A stretch of DNA of 64,000 bases, from assembly GCF_945957345.1 (NCBI RefSeq), contig NZ_CAMFKW010000032.1:1-64000 (forward strand), written 5' to 3'. Below, piece after piece: positions 46,151 to 54,650 of the stretch. Numbering within the stretch: position 1 is the first letter of the stretch; each line of letters begins with the position of its first letter. The notes beneath the pieces are model-generated. The model was not told the DNA's origin, made no database searches, and was given only the letters and a program-made list of their open reading frames with translations. The stretch comes from an uncultured Allobosea sp. (lineage in GTDB: Bacteria; Pseudomonadota; Alphaproteobacteria; Rhizobiales; Beijerinckiaceae). A program made the translations under genes and the position numbers.

Positions 46151-46843
46151 ATGACGGACGCGGCATTCGAAATCGGCGGCGAGGAGATCCCGGTTCTCTC
46201 GACCGGCGAGCAGGCCTATGAGCGCATCAAGCACGACATCATCTTCGGCGTGCTCCAGCCCGGCCAGCGCCTCCCGCTCGATCGTTTGAAATCGGTTTAT
46301 GGCGTCGGCATCAGCACCTTGCGCGAGATACTGAACCGGCTGGCGCCGGAGGGGCTCGTCGTGGCCGAAGGGCAGCGCGGCTTCCAGGTCGCGCCCTGTT
46401 CGGCGACGGACCTGAAGGAGCTCGCCGACCTGCGCCTGCTGATCGAAAGCAACGCCCTGGCGCAGTCCTTCCAAGCCGGCGATGTCGAATGGGAGGGGCG
46501 TGTCGTCGCCGCCCATCACAAGCTCGCCCGCATGGAGCAGCGCCTGCTCGCGGGCGACGAAACCGGCACGCAAGCCTGGAAGCGCTACGATTTCGAGTTT
46601 CATCAGGCGCTGGTTTCGGCCTGCGGCTCCAAGGCGCTGCTCGATCTCCATGCCGGTATCTATGACCGCTATCTGCGCTATCAGATGGTCTTCTTCATCT
46701 TCTGGGGGCCGACCTCGACCGAAGACCACAAAGCCTTGCTCGATTGTGCCTTGCGCCGCGACGCGGCCGAGGCGCAGCGGCAGCTGCATGGCCATATTCA
46801 TGGCTGCATCGACACGGCACTGGAGCGCGGGCTGGTCGGCTGA
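46151..46843 (+). CDS. GntR-family (FCD) transcriptional regulator
   Basis: 230 aa. Winged helix-turn-helix at about residues 20-85 (AYERIKHDIIFGVLQPGQRLPLDRLKSVYGVGISTLREILNRLAPEGLVVAEGQRGFQVA), then an all-helical FCD ligand domain with DLRLLIESNAL, RYDFEFHQALVSACGS (metal-binding Asp/His pattern) and the terminal QLHGHIHGCIDTAL. It is divergent from aroQ, with a palindrome between, so it probably controls that gene and itself. ATG 46151 is chosen over an in-frame GTG at 46133. Confidence 0.9.
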   Translation: MTDAAFEIGGEEIPVLSTGEQAYERIKHDIIFGVLQPGQRLPLDRLKSVYGVGISTLREILNRLAPEGLVVAEGQRGFQVAPCSATDLKELADLRLLIESNALAQSFQAGDVEWEGRVVAAHHKLARMEQRLLAGDETGTQAWKRYDFEFHQALVSACGSKALLDLHAGIYDRYLRYQMVFFIFWGPTSTEDHKALLDCALRRDAAEAQRQLHGHIHGCIDTALERGLVG

Positions 46844-46978
46844 AGCCGGCGCAGAAGCCAGTCTCGTCTCATCCGAAAGTTTGCATGCGAAGTTGGATAC
46901 TGTTAACGCTGGAAGGCTGAAACGGCCTCCGCCACCGGCTCCGTGCCGGGCTGAAAGAGGGGCCGGCGGGAGGTTTGA

Positions 46979-47749
46979 ATGCAGCTTGTGGCCATCCAGC
47001 AGGCCTTGGCGGCGCGCAGTATCCTGGCGACCATGCCGCGCGTGATCGAAAGCGTCGGCCGTTCCGATTTTTCCAGCGGCCTGTTCGACATCGCACGGCG
47101 CTTCACCGGCACGGAGATCGTCACCGCCTTCGTCGCGGCTCCGGATGGCGAGATCCACACGCTGCTGGCCGAGAACCATTATACTTCTGGACAGCCGGCG
47201 CTCGAGATCGCACGCCGCTACGTCTCGCGGCACTGGCGCGCCGATCCGGCCAACACGATCCCGCTCGACGAGGGCGATGAGGCCGATTGCTGGGGCGTGC
47301 GGATGAAGGCGGGCGACATCGAAAGCTCCGCCTATCGCAGCGAATGCTATCTCTCGGTCGGGCTGTCGGAGCGCTTCTCGCTGCTGCAGCGTCGCGAGGC
47401 CGGCACGATGCGGCTCAGTATCTATCGCCGCCGCAAGGAGAGCTTCAGCGAAGCGGAGATCGACAATCTCGTCGAGAGCGCGCCGTTTCTGATGGCGGCG
47501 CTCTGGCGCCACTACGAGGTGACGAAGCCGGCGGCGGCGCGGGATTTCCACGCCCGGTTGGAGAAGGCTGCGCCCGGCCTGTCAAAGCGCGAGCGAGATG
47601 TCTGCGCGCTCGTCGCCGCCGGCCTGACCTCGGAGGGCATCGCGCTCGAACTCGGCGTCGGCATCAATACCGTGCTGACCTATCGCAAGCGCGCCTATGC
47701 GAGGCTCGGCATCTCCTCGCAGAACGAGCTGATGCGCATCCTGATGTGA
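46979..47749 (+). CDS. LuxR-type helix-turn-helix regulator
   Basis: 256 aa. The last 60 residues are a LuxR/FixJ-type DNA-binding domain (LSKRERDVCALVAAGLTSEGIALELGVGINTVLTYRKRAYARLGISSQNELMRILM). The first 190 have no domain I can name with certainty (GAF-like is possible); there is no acyl-homoserine-lactone site or receiver Asp pattern. It converges on the end of the eleven-gene catabolic operon (stops 6 bp apart), so it may regulate that operon, but no operator is seen. Between 46844 and 46978 I see nothing clear. Confidence 0.85.
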   Translation: MQLVAIQQALAARSILATMPRVIESVGRSDFSSGLFDIARRFTGTEIVTAFVAAPDGEIHTLLAENHYTSGQPALEIARRYVSRHWRADPANTIPLDEGDEADCWGVRMKAGDIESSAYRSECYLSVGLSERFSLLQRREAGTMRLSIYRRRKESFSEAEIDNLVESAPFLMAALWRHYEVTKPAAARDFHARLEKAAPGLSKRERDVCALVAAGLTSEGIALELGVGINTVLTYRKRAYARLGISSQNELMRILM

Positions 47750-47755
47750 GCCGGC

Positions 47756-48388
47756 TCAGATCGCGTTCGACTGCTGGTCGGGCCTTGCCGCCATGAAGGC
47801 GGGCAGGGTGGCGCAATGGGCGTCGATCGCGACGAGCTTCGGATAAGGCGCAAGGTCGATCCCGTAACGTCGCGCGCTACCGATCTGCGGCACGAGGCAG
47901 ATATCGGCAAGCGTCGGCGCACCGCCGAAGCAGAACGGGCCGGGCTGGTCCTGGATCAGCTTTTCGCAGGCGCTTAGGCCCTCGTTCATCGCAACAGCGA
48001 GCCAATCCTGCACGTCGGCTTCCGAAAAGCTCTTGGCGCGCAGGCGCTTCTGGATCTTCGGATTCTGGAAGGGGTGGGTCTCGCAGGCGATGACCAGCGC
48101 GAAGGCCTCGACGCGGGCGCGTAGGGCATTGGCAGCCGGAAAGAGCGGCGGCTCAGGCACCTCGCGATCGAGCCAGCCGATGATCGCGAGCGATTGGGTG
48201 AGCACCGTGCCGTCGTCGAGCTCCAGTGACGGGATCAGCTTCTGCGGATTGATCGCCGCATAGGCGGGCTCGTTCTGGGCGCCGTCGCGCAGATTGTGTG
48301 TCACGCTCTGCGGTGTCACGCCCTTCAGGTTGAAGGCGATCCGCGTGCGCCAGGCGGCGGAGGAGCGGAAATAGCCGTGCAGGATCAT
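47756..48388 (-). CDS. maiA: Maleylacetoacetate/maleylpyruvate isomerase-like zeta GST
   Basis: 210 aa glutathione-dependent cis-trans isomerase of the zeta GST class. The diagnostic N-terminus is YFRSSAAWRTRIAFNLKGV (the SSxxWRxRIA motif with Ser for glutathione). NPQKLIPSLELDDGTVLTQSLAIIGWLD and the C-terminal FCFGGAPTLADICLVPQIGSARRYGIDL follow. It lies at the end of the LIV-SDR-KstD operon, 11 kb from fahA/hmgA. It could serve homogentisate breakdown (maleylacetoacetate to fumarylacetoacetate) or act on a product of its own operon. Confidence 0.88.
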   Translation of the reverse strand: MILHGYFRSSAAWRTRIAFNLKGVTPQSVTHNLRDGAQNEPAYAAINPQKLIPSLELDDGTVLTQSLAIIGWLDREVPEPPLFPAANALRARVEAFALVIACETHPFQNPKIQKRLRAKSFSEADVQDWLAVAMNEGLSACEKLIQDQPGPFCFGGAPTLADICLVPQIGSARRYGIDLAPYPKLVAIDAHCATLPAFMAARPDQQSNAI

Positions 48389-48402
48389 GTCGGGTTTCCT
48401 CG

Positions 48403-49173
48403 TCAGGCCATCCGGTAGCCGCCATTGACGTCGATCGTCGCGCCGGTGACGTAGGAGGCCTGCTCCGAGAGCAGGAAGGACACCGCCCCGGCAATATCCT
48501 CCGGCGTGCCGAGCCGGCCGAGCGGAACGGCCTGCGCCAGCGCATCCATCGAGCCCGGCGTCGCCGAACGCGGCGTCGCCGCAGCGAGCATCGGCGCGTC
48601 GATCACGCCGGGCGCCACGCAATTCACGGTGATACCGAGTGACGAGAGCTCACGCGCCATCGCCTTGGTGAAGCCGAGAATCGCGGATTTCGACGAGATG
48701 TAGCTGGCCGAGCCGCGATAGCCGCCAAGCTCCGCCGCGACCGAGCTCGTCGTGGTGACCCGCCCGCCTTCGACCGGCAATGCGCGGCGGCGACGGGCAT
48801 AGGCGCGGATACTCAGGAAGACGCCGCGCGTGTTCACGGCATGCGTCTTCTCCCAGTCGTCGAGCGTCATGTCGAAGATGGTCGGCCGCTCGCCATCGGC
48901 CGCCATCAGGAGAACGCCGGCGTTGCAGACCAGCCCGGTGACGGGGCCATGAGCGGCCTCGACCGCGTCGAACACCGCCTCGACGGAAGCCTCATTGGAA
49001 ACATCCATCGCCCAGCCGCTATGGCCGGAGCCGGGCAGGGTGGCCGCGACCGCTGCCGCTGGCTCCTGCGTCAGGTCGCAGACGGCGACGCGCCAGCCAT
49101 CGGCCGCGAGCTTATGGGCGATGGCCGCGCCGATGCCGCGGCCGGCGCCGGTGACGAGGGCGAGCTTGCTCAT
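48403..49173 (-). CDS. Short-chain dehydrogenase/reductase (SDR 1)
   Basis: 256 aa classical SDR. The cofactor motif is LVTGAGRGIGAAIA (residues 6-19), with NAG in VCNAGVLL and active site Ser/Tyr/Lys in TTTSSVAAELGGYRGSASYISSKSA. The C-terminal ASYVTGATIDVNGGYRM is typical. Substrate unknown; operon partners suggest an alcohol or ketone on a cyclic compound. It starts 13 bp after the preceding SDR stop. ATG 49173. Confidence 0.9.
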   Translation of the reverse strand: MSKLALVTGAGRGIGAAIAHKLAADGWRVAVCDLTQEPAAAVAATLPGSGHSGWAMDVSNEASVEAVFDAVEAAHGPVTGLVCNAGVLLMAADGERPTIFDMTLDDWEKTHAVNTRGVFLSIRAYARRRRALPVEGGRVTTTSSVAAELGGYRGSASYISSKSAILGFTKAMARELSSLGITVNCVAPGVIDAPMLAAATPRSATPGSMDALAQAVPLGRLGTPEDIAGAVSFLLSEQASYVTGATIDVNGGYRMA

Positions 49174-49186
49174 GTCGGTCTCCGGT

Positions 49187-50017
49187 TCATTCGCTGTAGA
49201 CGCCCTGCGCGAGCAGGGCCTTGGACGAGAAATCGCGGCCATGGCCGCGCGTGAAGAAGCCGGCCGAAACGCCGCCATCGGCCATGATCAGAGCGCCGTT
49301 GACGTAACTCGCGAGGTCCGAAAGCAGGAACAGGCAGACCGAGGCAATCTCGGAAGGCTGGGCCAGACGCCCGAGCGGCGTGCGATCCTCCATCACGCCG
49401 GAGACGAAGCTCTCGGGGATGCCGCGGCGTATCATCGGGGTATCGGTCGCGCTCGGGCCGATGCAGTTCACGCGGACGCCATGCGAGCCCCATTCGACCG
49501 CGAGGTCGCGCGTCAGCCCGACGACGCCGGCCTTCGAGGCGCAGTAATGCGCGCGGCCGGACTGGCCGCCGAGCGAGGAGACCGAGCCGATCGTGACGAT
49601 GGCGCCGCGCCCGCGCGCGACCATGCGTCGGCCCGCCGCCTGGCAGGAATAGAAGGTGCCGGAGAGGTTGACGCCGATCACGGCCTCCCAGCTCTCCGAA
49701 GCGAGTTCGGTCGCCGGGGCAGGGCGGGAAATACCGGCCGCCGTGATCAACCCGTCGAGCGGGCCGAGATCGCGCTCGATCGCCTCGACCGCCGTTTCGG
49801 TGGCGGTGGGATTACGCACGTCGAAATTGACGGCGAGGACACGGACACCAAGTGCCTCGATCTCGCGAACGGTCTCGGCGGCGCCTTGCTCGTTCGCATC
49901 CGCAATGGCGATGGCCGCGCCCTCGCGCGCCAGCGCCAGCGCGCATTCCCGCCCGATGCCTGAGGCGCCGCCGGTGATCAGGACGGTCCGACCGGCAAGC
50001 CCGAGAGTTGCTCCCAT
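49187..50017 (-). CDS. Short-chain dehydrogenase/reductase (SDR 2)
   Basis: 276 aa SDR with LITGGASGIGRECALALAREGA, the NNAG-region variant ITAAGISRPAP, catalytic VTIGSVSSLGGQSGRAHYCASKAG and terminal ASYVNGALIMADGGVSAGFFTRG. The AAG instead of NAG at the structural Asn is a deviation to note. It is one of three SDRs in this operon that differ from each other in the substrate loop. Confidence 0.88.
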   Translation of the reverse strand: MGATLGLAGRTVLITGGASGIGRECALALAREGAAIAIADANEQGAAETVREIEALGVRVLAVNFDVRNPTATETAVEAIERDLGPLDGLITAAGISRPAPATELASESWEAVIGVNLSGTFYSCQAAGRRMVARGRGAIVTIGSVSSLGGQSGRAHYCASKAGVVGLTRDLAVEWGSHGVRVNCIGPSATDTPMIRRGIPESFVSGVMEDRTPLGRLAQPSEIASVCLFLLSDLASYVNGALIMADGGVSAGFFTRGHGRDFSSKALLAQGVYSE

Positions 50018-50039
50018 CGCCGCCTCCCGCCGTTCCTGC

Positions 50040-50660
50040 TCAGCCCAGCTTCTGGCCGCCGAAGGCGGGACGCTCGGACAGCTTGGCGAACCAGGCGGCG
50101 GCCTGCGGCCGGCCTTCGCGCCAATTCAGGTCGGGGAAGCGCAGGTCGAGATAGGAAAGCGCGCAATAGAAGGTGATCGTGCCGATATCGACGCGCCCGC
50201 CGAAGCCGGCGGCCTTGCCCTCTATCAGGTCGAGCGTGGCATGGACCTTGGCGAGCTGCCCGTCGATCCAGCGCTGCCAGCGCTGCTTCTCGCTGCGCAG
50301 CAGTCCTTCATAGCGCGCGGCCAGCGCCGCATCGAGCAGGCCGTCGCCATAGCTCTGCTCGGTCAGGGCGTTCCAACGCGCCTTGGGCTCGACCGGAAAC
50401 AGCGAGCCGCCGCCGAGCCCGTCGAGATATTCGCAGATGACGCGGCTGTCGGCGATCGTCGTGCCGTCCGCGAGCAGCAGGGTCGGGACCTGGCCGAGCG
50501 GGTTGGTCTTGATGATATTCTGCTCGCGCGCGAGCGGGCCGCCGGCCTTGTACTCCTGCGAGACGTCGAGCATCTTAATCCGGTCGAGCAGGCCGAGTTC
50601 GGCGGCGGCGATCCGAACCTTGAGGACGAAGGGTGAAGTGGCGGACTGGTAAAGCTTCAT
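50040..50660 (-). CDS. Glutathione S-transferase family protein
   Basis: 206 aa GST. The N-terminal thioredoxin domain starts MKLYQSATSPFVLKVRIAAAE (Ser in TSPFV is the likely glutathione-activating residue). NPLGQVPTLLLADGTTIADSRVICEYLD binds the gamma-glutamyl part. A helical C-terminal domain includes VDIGTITFYCALSYLDLRFPDLNW. It resembles generic YibF-like GSTs. In this operon it may do a thiol-dependent step such as ether cleavage or dehalogenation, but no diagnostic residue shows this. Confidence 0.85.
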   Translation of the reverse strand: MKLYQSATSPFVLKVRIAAAELGLLDRIKMLDVSQEYKAGGPLAREQNIIKTNPLGQVPTLLLADGTTIADSRVICEYLDGLGGGSLFPVEPKARWNALTEQSYGDGLLDAALAARYEGLLRSEKQRWQRWIDGQLAKVHATLDLIEGKAAGFGGRVDIGTITFYCALSYLDLRFPDLNWREGRPQAAAWFAKLSERPAFGGQKLG

Positions 50661-50673
50661 CGGAATGCCTTTC

Positions 50674-52371
50674 TCATCGCGGCAGGCGGTCTGGCTCGGT
50701 GGCGAGCGCCCGTCCGGCAATGAAGCCGAAGGTGAGCGCGGGGCCGAGCGTGATGCCGGCGCCCGGATAGGCGCCGACCATGATCGAGTTCATGTCGTTT
50801 CCGCAGGCATAGAGCCCGGCAACGGGCTGCTCATTGCGGCCGAGCACGCGCGCCTGGGGATCGCAGGTCAGGCCGGTCGCGGTGCCGATATCGCCGGGCC
50901 AGACCTTCACGGCATAGAAGGGCGCGGTCGCGATCGGGCCGAGGCAGGCATTGGGCTTATTGTTGGGGTCGCCGAGATAGCGGTTGTACTCGCTCGAACC
51001 CTTGCCGAAGGCGGCATCGGTGCCGGAGCGCGCCGCCGCATTCATGCCGGCAACGGCCTCCGCCAGCGCCGCGGCCGGCACGCCGATCCGTCCGGCCAGT
51101 GCCGCGACGCTATCGCCTTCGAACAGGTAGCCGGCTCCGACGAAGGCTTTCGGTGTCTTCAGGCCGGGATGGACAAGACCGAGCCCATATTTCCGCAGGA
51201 AATCACTGTCGCAGACGAGGAAGGCGGGCACGGCGCCGCTGGCATGCATCGCCTCGACGAAACCATGATAGGAGGTCGCCTCGTTGACGAAGCGGCGGCC
51301 TTGGCCATCGACCGCGATCAGGCCGGGCTTGGCCCGGTCGAGGATCAGATGCGGGAACTGCACCTCGCTGCCATCCGGCTTTTTCAGCACGGAAACCGGC
51401 GTCCAGAAGGCCGCGCCGATATTGTCATCGCGCAGGGCGCCGCCGGCCGAGAGACCGAGATTGATGCCGTCTCCTGTATCGGTCTTCGGCGCCATCGAGC
51501 GATGGACCTCGGCATGCGGCATGTGCTCGCCACGCATCGCTGCATTGGCCGGGAAGCCGCCGCTCGCCAGCACGACGCCGCGCCGCGCGCCGATCCGCCG
51601 CTCGCCCTGCGGGTCCTTGACAGTGAGGCCGATGACGACACCGTCCTTCACGATCAGCGCGCCGGCCGGCGTCTGTGTGCGGATGTCGACGCCCGCCTGC
51701 CGCGCCGATTTAAGCAGGCGCCCCGCCAGGGCATTGCCCATCAGCAGCCGCGCTCCACGCGGATGGCGCAGGCGGTCGAGCCCGTACTGGATCAGGAGCT
51801 TGGCGCTGTGCCTGAAGTTCGCGAGATTGCGGAAGCGGCCGACCAGCGCGTCGATATCCCTACGGTTCACCATCATGCCGCCGAGCACGGTGAATTCCTT
51901 CAGCGGCGGGCGCAACAGGGCGAAATCGGCGCCGAGCTTGTTGCCGTCATAGGGCGCCGGGTCGATCGTGCGGCCGCCCTTGGAGGCGCCGGGCTGTTCG
52001 GGCTGGTAGTCCGGCGAATAGGCGCGCGCCTCGAATTTCAGCGCCGTCTCGCGCTCGAAGAAACGGACCATCTCCGGGCCGTTATCGAGGAAGGCGCGCA
52101 TCAGGTCCGGCCGTAGGCGGTTGCCGAGCACGGCTTCGAGATAGGTCATCGCCGCTTCGCGGGTATCGGCATGGCCGGCCTTGGCCGCATGCGGGTTTTC
52201 CGGCACCCACATGGCGCCGCCAGAGACGGCCGTGCTGCCACCGACATATTCGCTCTTCTCGATCAGCAGCACGTCGAGCCCGGCCTTGGCGGCGCTGATG
52301 GCCGCCGACATCCCGCCGGCGCCGGAGCCGACCACGACGACGTCGCGGATTTCGTCGAAGCTCTCGCTCAT
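50674..52371 (-). CDS. KstD-like FAD-dependent oxidoreductase
   Basis: 565 aa FAD_binding_2 flavoprotein. The dinucleotide fold is VVVGSGAGGMSAAISAAKAGLDVLLIEKSEYVGGSTAVSGGAMWVP (about residues 12-57). Near the C-terminus, VGAYPGAGITLGPALTFG holds Tyr535 and Gly539 with the same spacing as the Tyr487/Gly491 catalytic pair of 3-ketosteroid 1-dehydrogenase. GLYACGNDMNS before it is also KstD-like. Such enzymes introduce a C=C next to a ring ketone. No other steroid genes are near, so the substrate is probably another cyclic ketone. ATG 52371; an earlier in-frame start is possible. Confidence 0.85.
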   Translation of the reverse strand: MSESFDEIRDVVVVGSGAGGMSAAISAAKAGLDVLLIEKSEYVGGSTAVSGGAMWVPENPHAAKAGHADTREAAMTYLEAVLGNRLRPDLMRAFLDNGPEMVRFFERETALKFEARAYSPDYQPEQPGASKGGRTIDPAPYDGNKLGADFALLRPPLKEFTVLGGMMVNRRDIDALVGRFRNLANFRHSAKLLIQYGLDRLRHPRGARLLMGNALAGRLLKSARQAGVDIRTQTPAGALIVKDGVVIGLTVKDPQGERRIGARRGVVLASGGFPANAAMRGEHMPHAEVHRSMAPKTDTGDGINLGLSAGGALRDDNIGAAFWTPVSVLKKPDGSEVQFPHLILDRAKPGLIAVDGQGRRFVNEATSYHGFVEAMHASGAVPAFLVCDSDFLRKYGLGLVHPGLKTPKAFVGAGYLFEGDSVAALAGRIGVPAAALAEAVAGMNAAARSGTDAAFGKGSSEYNRYLGDPNNKPNACLGPIATAPFYAVKVWPGDIGTATGLTCDPQARVLGRNEQPVAGLYACGNDMNSIMVGAYPGAGITLGPALTFGFIAGRALATEPDRLPR

Positions 52372-52381
52372 CGCAATGCCC

Positions 52382-53125
52382 TCAGCCGCCCATGCCGCCG
52401 CCGAGCGACTTGCCGCCGTCGACGAGCAGGACCTGGCCGTAGATGAAATTGGTGCGCGGAGAAGCGAGGAAAGCGACGGCGTTGGCGATATCCTCGGGCG
52501 CCGCGAGCGCCCCGGTCGGCTGCTGGGCAAGCAGGGCGGCGCGCGCCTCTTCCGACTGCTTCGCAACCATCTCGGTCGCGACACCGCCCGGCGCCACCGC
52601 ATTGACGGCGATGCCGTGCGGCAGAAGCTCCATCGCCATCGCTCGCGTCAGGCCGACGACGGCGGCCTTCGAGGCGACGTAATGCGCGTGGTTGCGGGCG
52701 CCCAGGAAGGTGCGCGAGGCGATGTTGACGATGCGCCCGCCCTTTTCCATCCGCCGCGCCACCGCCTGTGAGAGCAGGAAGAGCGCGGTGACGTTGACAT
52801 CCATCATCCGGCCGAAATCGCTCGCCCCGAGATCGAAGAACGGCTTGTTCTCGAAGATGCCGGCATTGTTGACCAGCGCCTGTGCCACCGGCAGCCGCTC
52901 CGCCAGCGCAGCGAGGCCGGCGTGATGGGCCAGATCGACCGGCTCGAAGAAGACGCTGTGACCCTGCGCCATCAGCTCCTTAACGAGCGCGGTCGCGATC
53001 TCAGCTTCGCGGTCGAGGATGCCGACCGCAAAGCCATCGGCACAGAGCCGCTCGACGATTGCCCGGCCGATCCCGCGAGCGCCGCCCGTGACGAGGGCGA
53101 TGGGTTTGTCCTGCGGCGTAGCCAT
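52382..53125 (-). CDS. Short-chain dehydrogenase/reductase (SDR 3)
   Basis: 247 aa SDR with LVTGGARGIGRAIVERL, LVNNAGIFENKPFF, catalytic VNIASRTFLGARNHAHYVASKAA and terminal NFIYGQVLLVDGGKSLGGGMGG. ATG 53125 has AGGA upstream; an in-frame start at 53152 is an alternative. It directly follows livF and begins the enzyme half of the operon. Confidence 0.9.
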   Translation of the reverse strand: MATPQDKPIALVTGGARGIGRAIVERLCADGFAVGILDREAEIATALVKELMAQGHSVFFEPVDLAHHAGLAALAERLPVAQALVNNAGIFENKPFFDLGASDFGRMMDVNVTALFLLSQAVARRMEKGGRIVNIASRTFLGARNHAHYVASKAAVVGLTRAMAMELLPHGIAVNAVAPGGVATEMVAKQSEEARAALLAQQPTGALAAPEDIANAVAFLASPRTNFIYGQVLLVDGGKSLGGGMGG

Positions 53126-53158
53126 GAGCCGGTTCCTGTCCGTGTCGCGCATCCCGGC

Positions 53159-53872
53159 TCAGCCGCCGAGATAGGTGCGGCGGACGCTGTCGTCCTGCCG
53201 CAGTTGTGCGGATGCCCCTTCGAGGGCCATCTCGCCGTTCTCGAGGATGTAGGCATAGGTCGAGCAGCCCAGCGCGATCGCCGCGTTCTGCTCGACCAGC
53301 AGGATGGTGAGCCCGTCCTTGTTCAAGCGCTCGATGATCGCGAAGATCTGCTGCACCAGCACCGGCGAGAGGCCGAGCGAGGGCTCGTCGAGCAGCAGCA
53401 GGCGCGGTCCCGCCATCAGCGCCCGGCCGATCAGCAGCATCTGCTGCTCGCCGCCGGAGAGCGTGCCGGCTTTCTGCTGGAGACGTTCCTGCAGCTTGGG
53501 GAAATATTCGAACACACGATCGAGATCGCGCCTGATGCCGGCGGCATCGCTGCGGCGATAGGCGCCCATGTCGAGGTTCTCGCGCACGCTCATGTCGCGG
53601 AAGACCTCGCGGCCTTCCGGCACCTGCAGCACGCCGGCCGAGACGACCTTGTGCGAGGCCCATGACTGGATCTCCTCGCCGGCGAAACGGATGCGCCCCT
53701 TCGTCACCGGCACGAGCCGCGAGACGGTGTTCAGCGTCGTGCTCTTGCCGGCGCCGTTCGAGCCGAGCAGGGCGACGATCGCCCCCTCCGGCACCTTGAG
53801 CGAAACCTCGGAGAGCGCCTGGATGCGGCCATAGGCGGCGGAAATGCCGTCGATTTCGAGGAGATCAGCCAT
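53159..53872 (-). CDS. livF: Branched-chain-type ABC transporter ATP-binding protein LivF
   Basis: 237 aa ATPase with Walker A LLGSNGAGKSTTLNTVSRL, Q-loop/LivF mark VLQVPEGREVFRDMSVRENL, signature LSGGEQQMLLIGRAL, Walker B LLLLDEPSLGLSPVLV and LVEQNAAIAL. It overlaps livG by 8 bp. The importer belongs to the LIV (HAAT) class, which also takes up aromatic and other organic acids; the enzyme genes behind it suggest a non-amino-acid substrate. Confidence 0.93.
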   Translation of the reverse strand: MADLLEIDGISAAYGRIQALSEVSLKVPEGAIVALLGSNGAGKSTTLNTVSRLVPVTKGRIRFAGEEIQSWASHKVVSAGVLQVPEGREVFRDMSVRENLDMGAYRRSDAAGIRRDLDRVFEYFPKLQERLQQKAGTLSGGEQQMLLIGRALMAGPRLLLLDEPSLGLSPVLVQQIFAIIERLNKDGLTILLVEQNAAIALGCSTYAYILENGEMALEGASAQLRQDDSVRRTYLGG

Positions 53873-54650
53873 GAGCGGCCTCCTGGGCTGCCTCGCGGCC
53901 GAGATAGGCTTCGATCACGGCGGGATGGGCGCGCACCTCGGCAGCCGTGCCCTCGGCGATCTTGGTGCCGAAGCTCAGCACCGTGATCCTGTCGGAGATC
54001 GACATGACCAACTGCATCACATGCTCGACCAGGAGGATCGTCAGGCCGTCGCGCTCGCGCAATTCGCAGAGCAGGCGGTCGAGCGCGGCGATTTCGCGGT
54101 TGCGTAGGCCGGCAGCCGGTTCGTCGAGCAGCAGGAGTTTTGGGCGGATGGCGAGCGCGCGGGCGATCTCGACCATCTTCTGGTGACCGAAATCGAGATT
54201 GCGCGCCTTGGTCTGGGCGTAGGAGGTCAGGCCCGTGCGCTCCAGCAACTCATCGACATGCTCGACGATGCCACGCGGGCGGGCGCTGATCGCGTCGCGC
54301 CAGGAGCGGCCGGCATGGACATGGGCGCCGATCAGCACGTTCTCGAAGACGGTGAGCTCGCCGAAGAGCTCGAGGTTTTGGAAGCTGCGGGCGATGCCGA
54401 GGCCCGCCATCTCGCGGGCGGGCATGCGGGTGATGTCGCGCCCGTCATAGGTGATGCGCCCGGCGCTCGGCGTATAGAAGCGCGAGATGCAGTTGAAGGT
54501 CGTCGACTTGCCGGCGCCGTTCGGGCCGATCAGCGCATGGATCGAGCCCTTGGCGACCGCCATGTCGAGCCCGCCGACGGCGGTGAGCCCGCCGAAGCGG
54601 ATGGTAAGCCCCTCGACATTCAGGAAGGCGGCGGCGCTTTCACCGGCCAT
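53865..54650 (-). CDS. livG: Branched-chain-type ABC transporter ATP-binding protein LivG
   Basis: 261 aa ATPase. Walker A is LIGPNGAGKSTTFNCISRFYTP, then RSFQNLELFGELTVFENVLIGAH, RNLDFGHQKMVEIARAL (signature region without the usual LSxGxQ, as is common in LivG), LLLLDEPAAGL and LVEHVMQLVMSISDRITVLSFGTKIAEG. ATG 54650 overlaps the livM stop by 11 bp. Confidence 0.93.
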   Translation of the reverse strand: MAGESAAAFLNVEGLTIRFGGLTAVGGLDMAVAKGSIHALIGPNGAGKSTTFNCISRFYTPSAGRITYDGRDITRMPAREMAGLGIARSFQNLELFGELTVFENVLIGAHVHAGRSWRDAISARPRGIVEHVDELLERTGLTSYAQTKARNLDFGHQKMVEIARALAIRPKLLLLDEPAAGLRNREIAALDRLLCELRERDGLTILLVEHVMQLVMSISDRITVLSFGTKIAEGTAAEVRAHPAVIEAYLGREAAQEAAHG

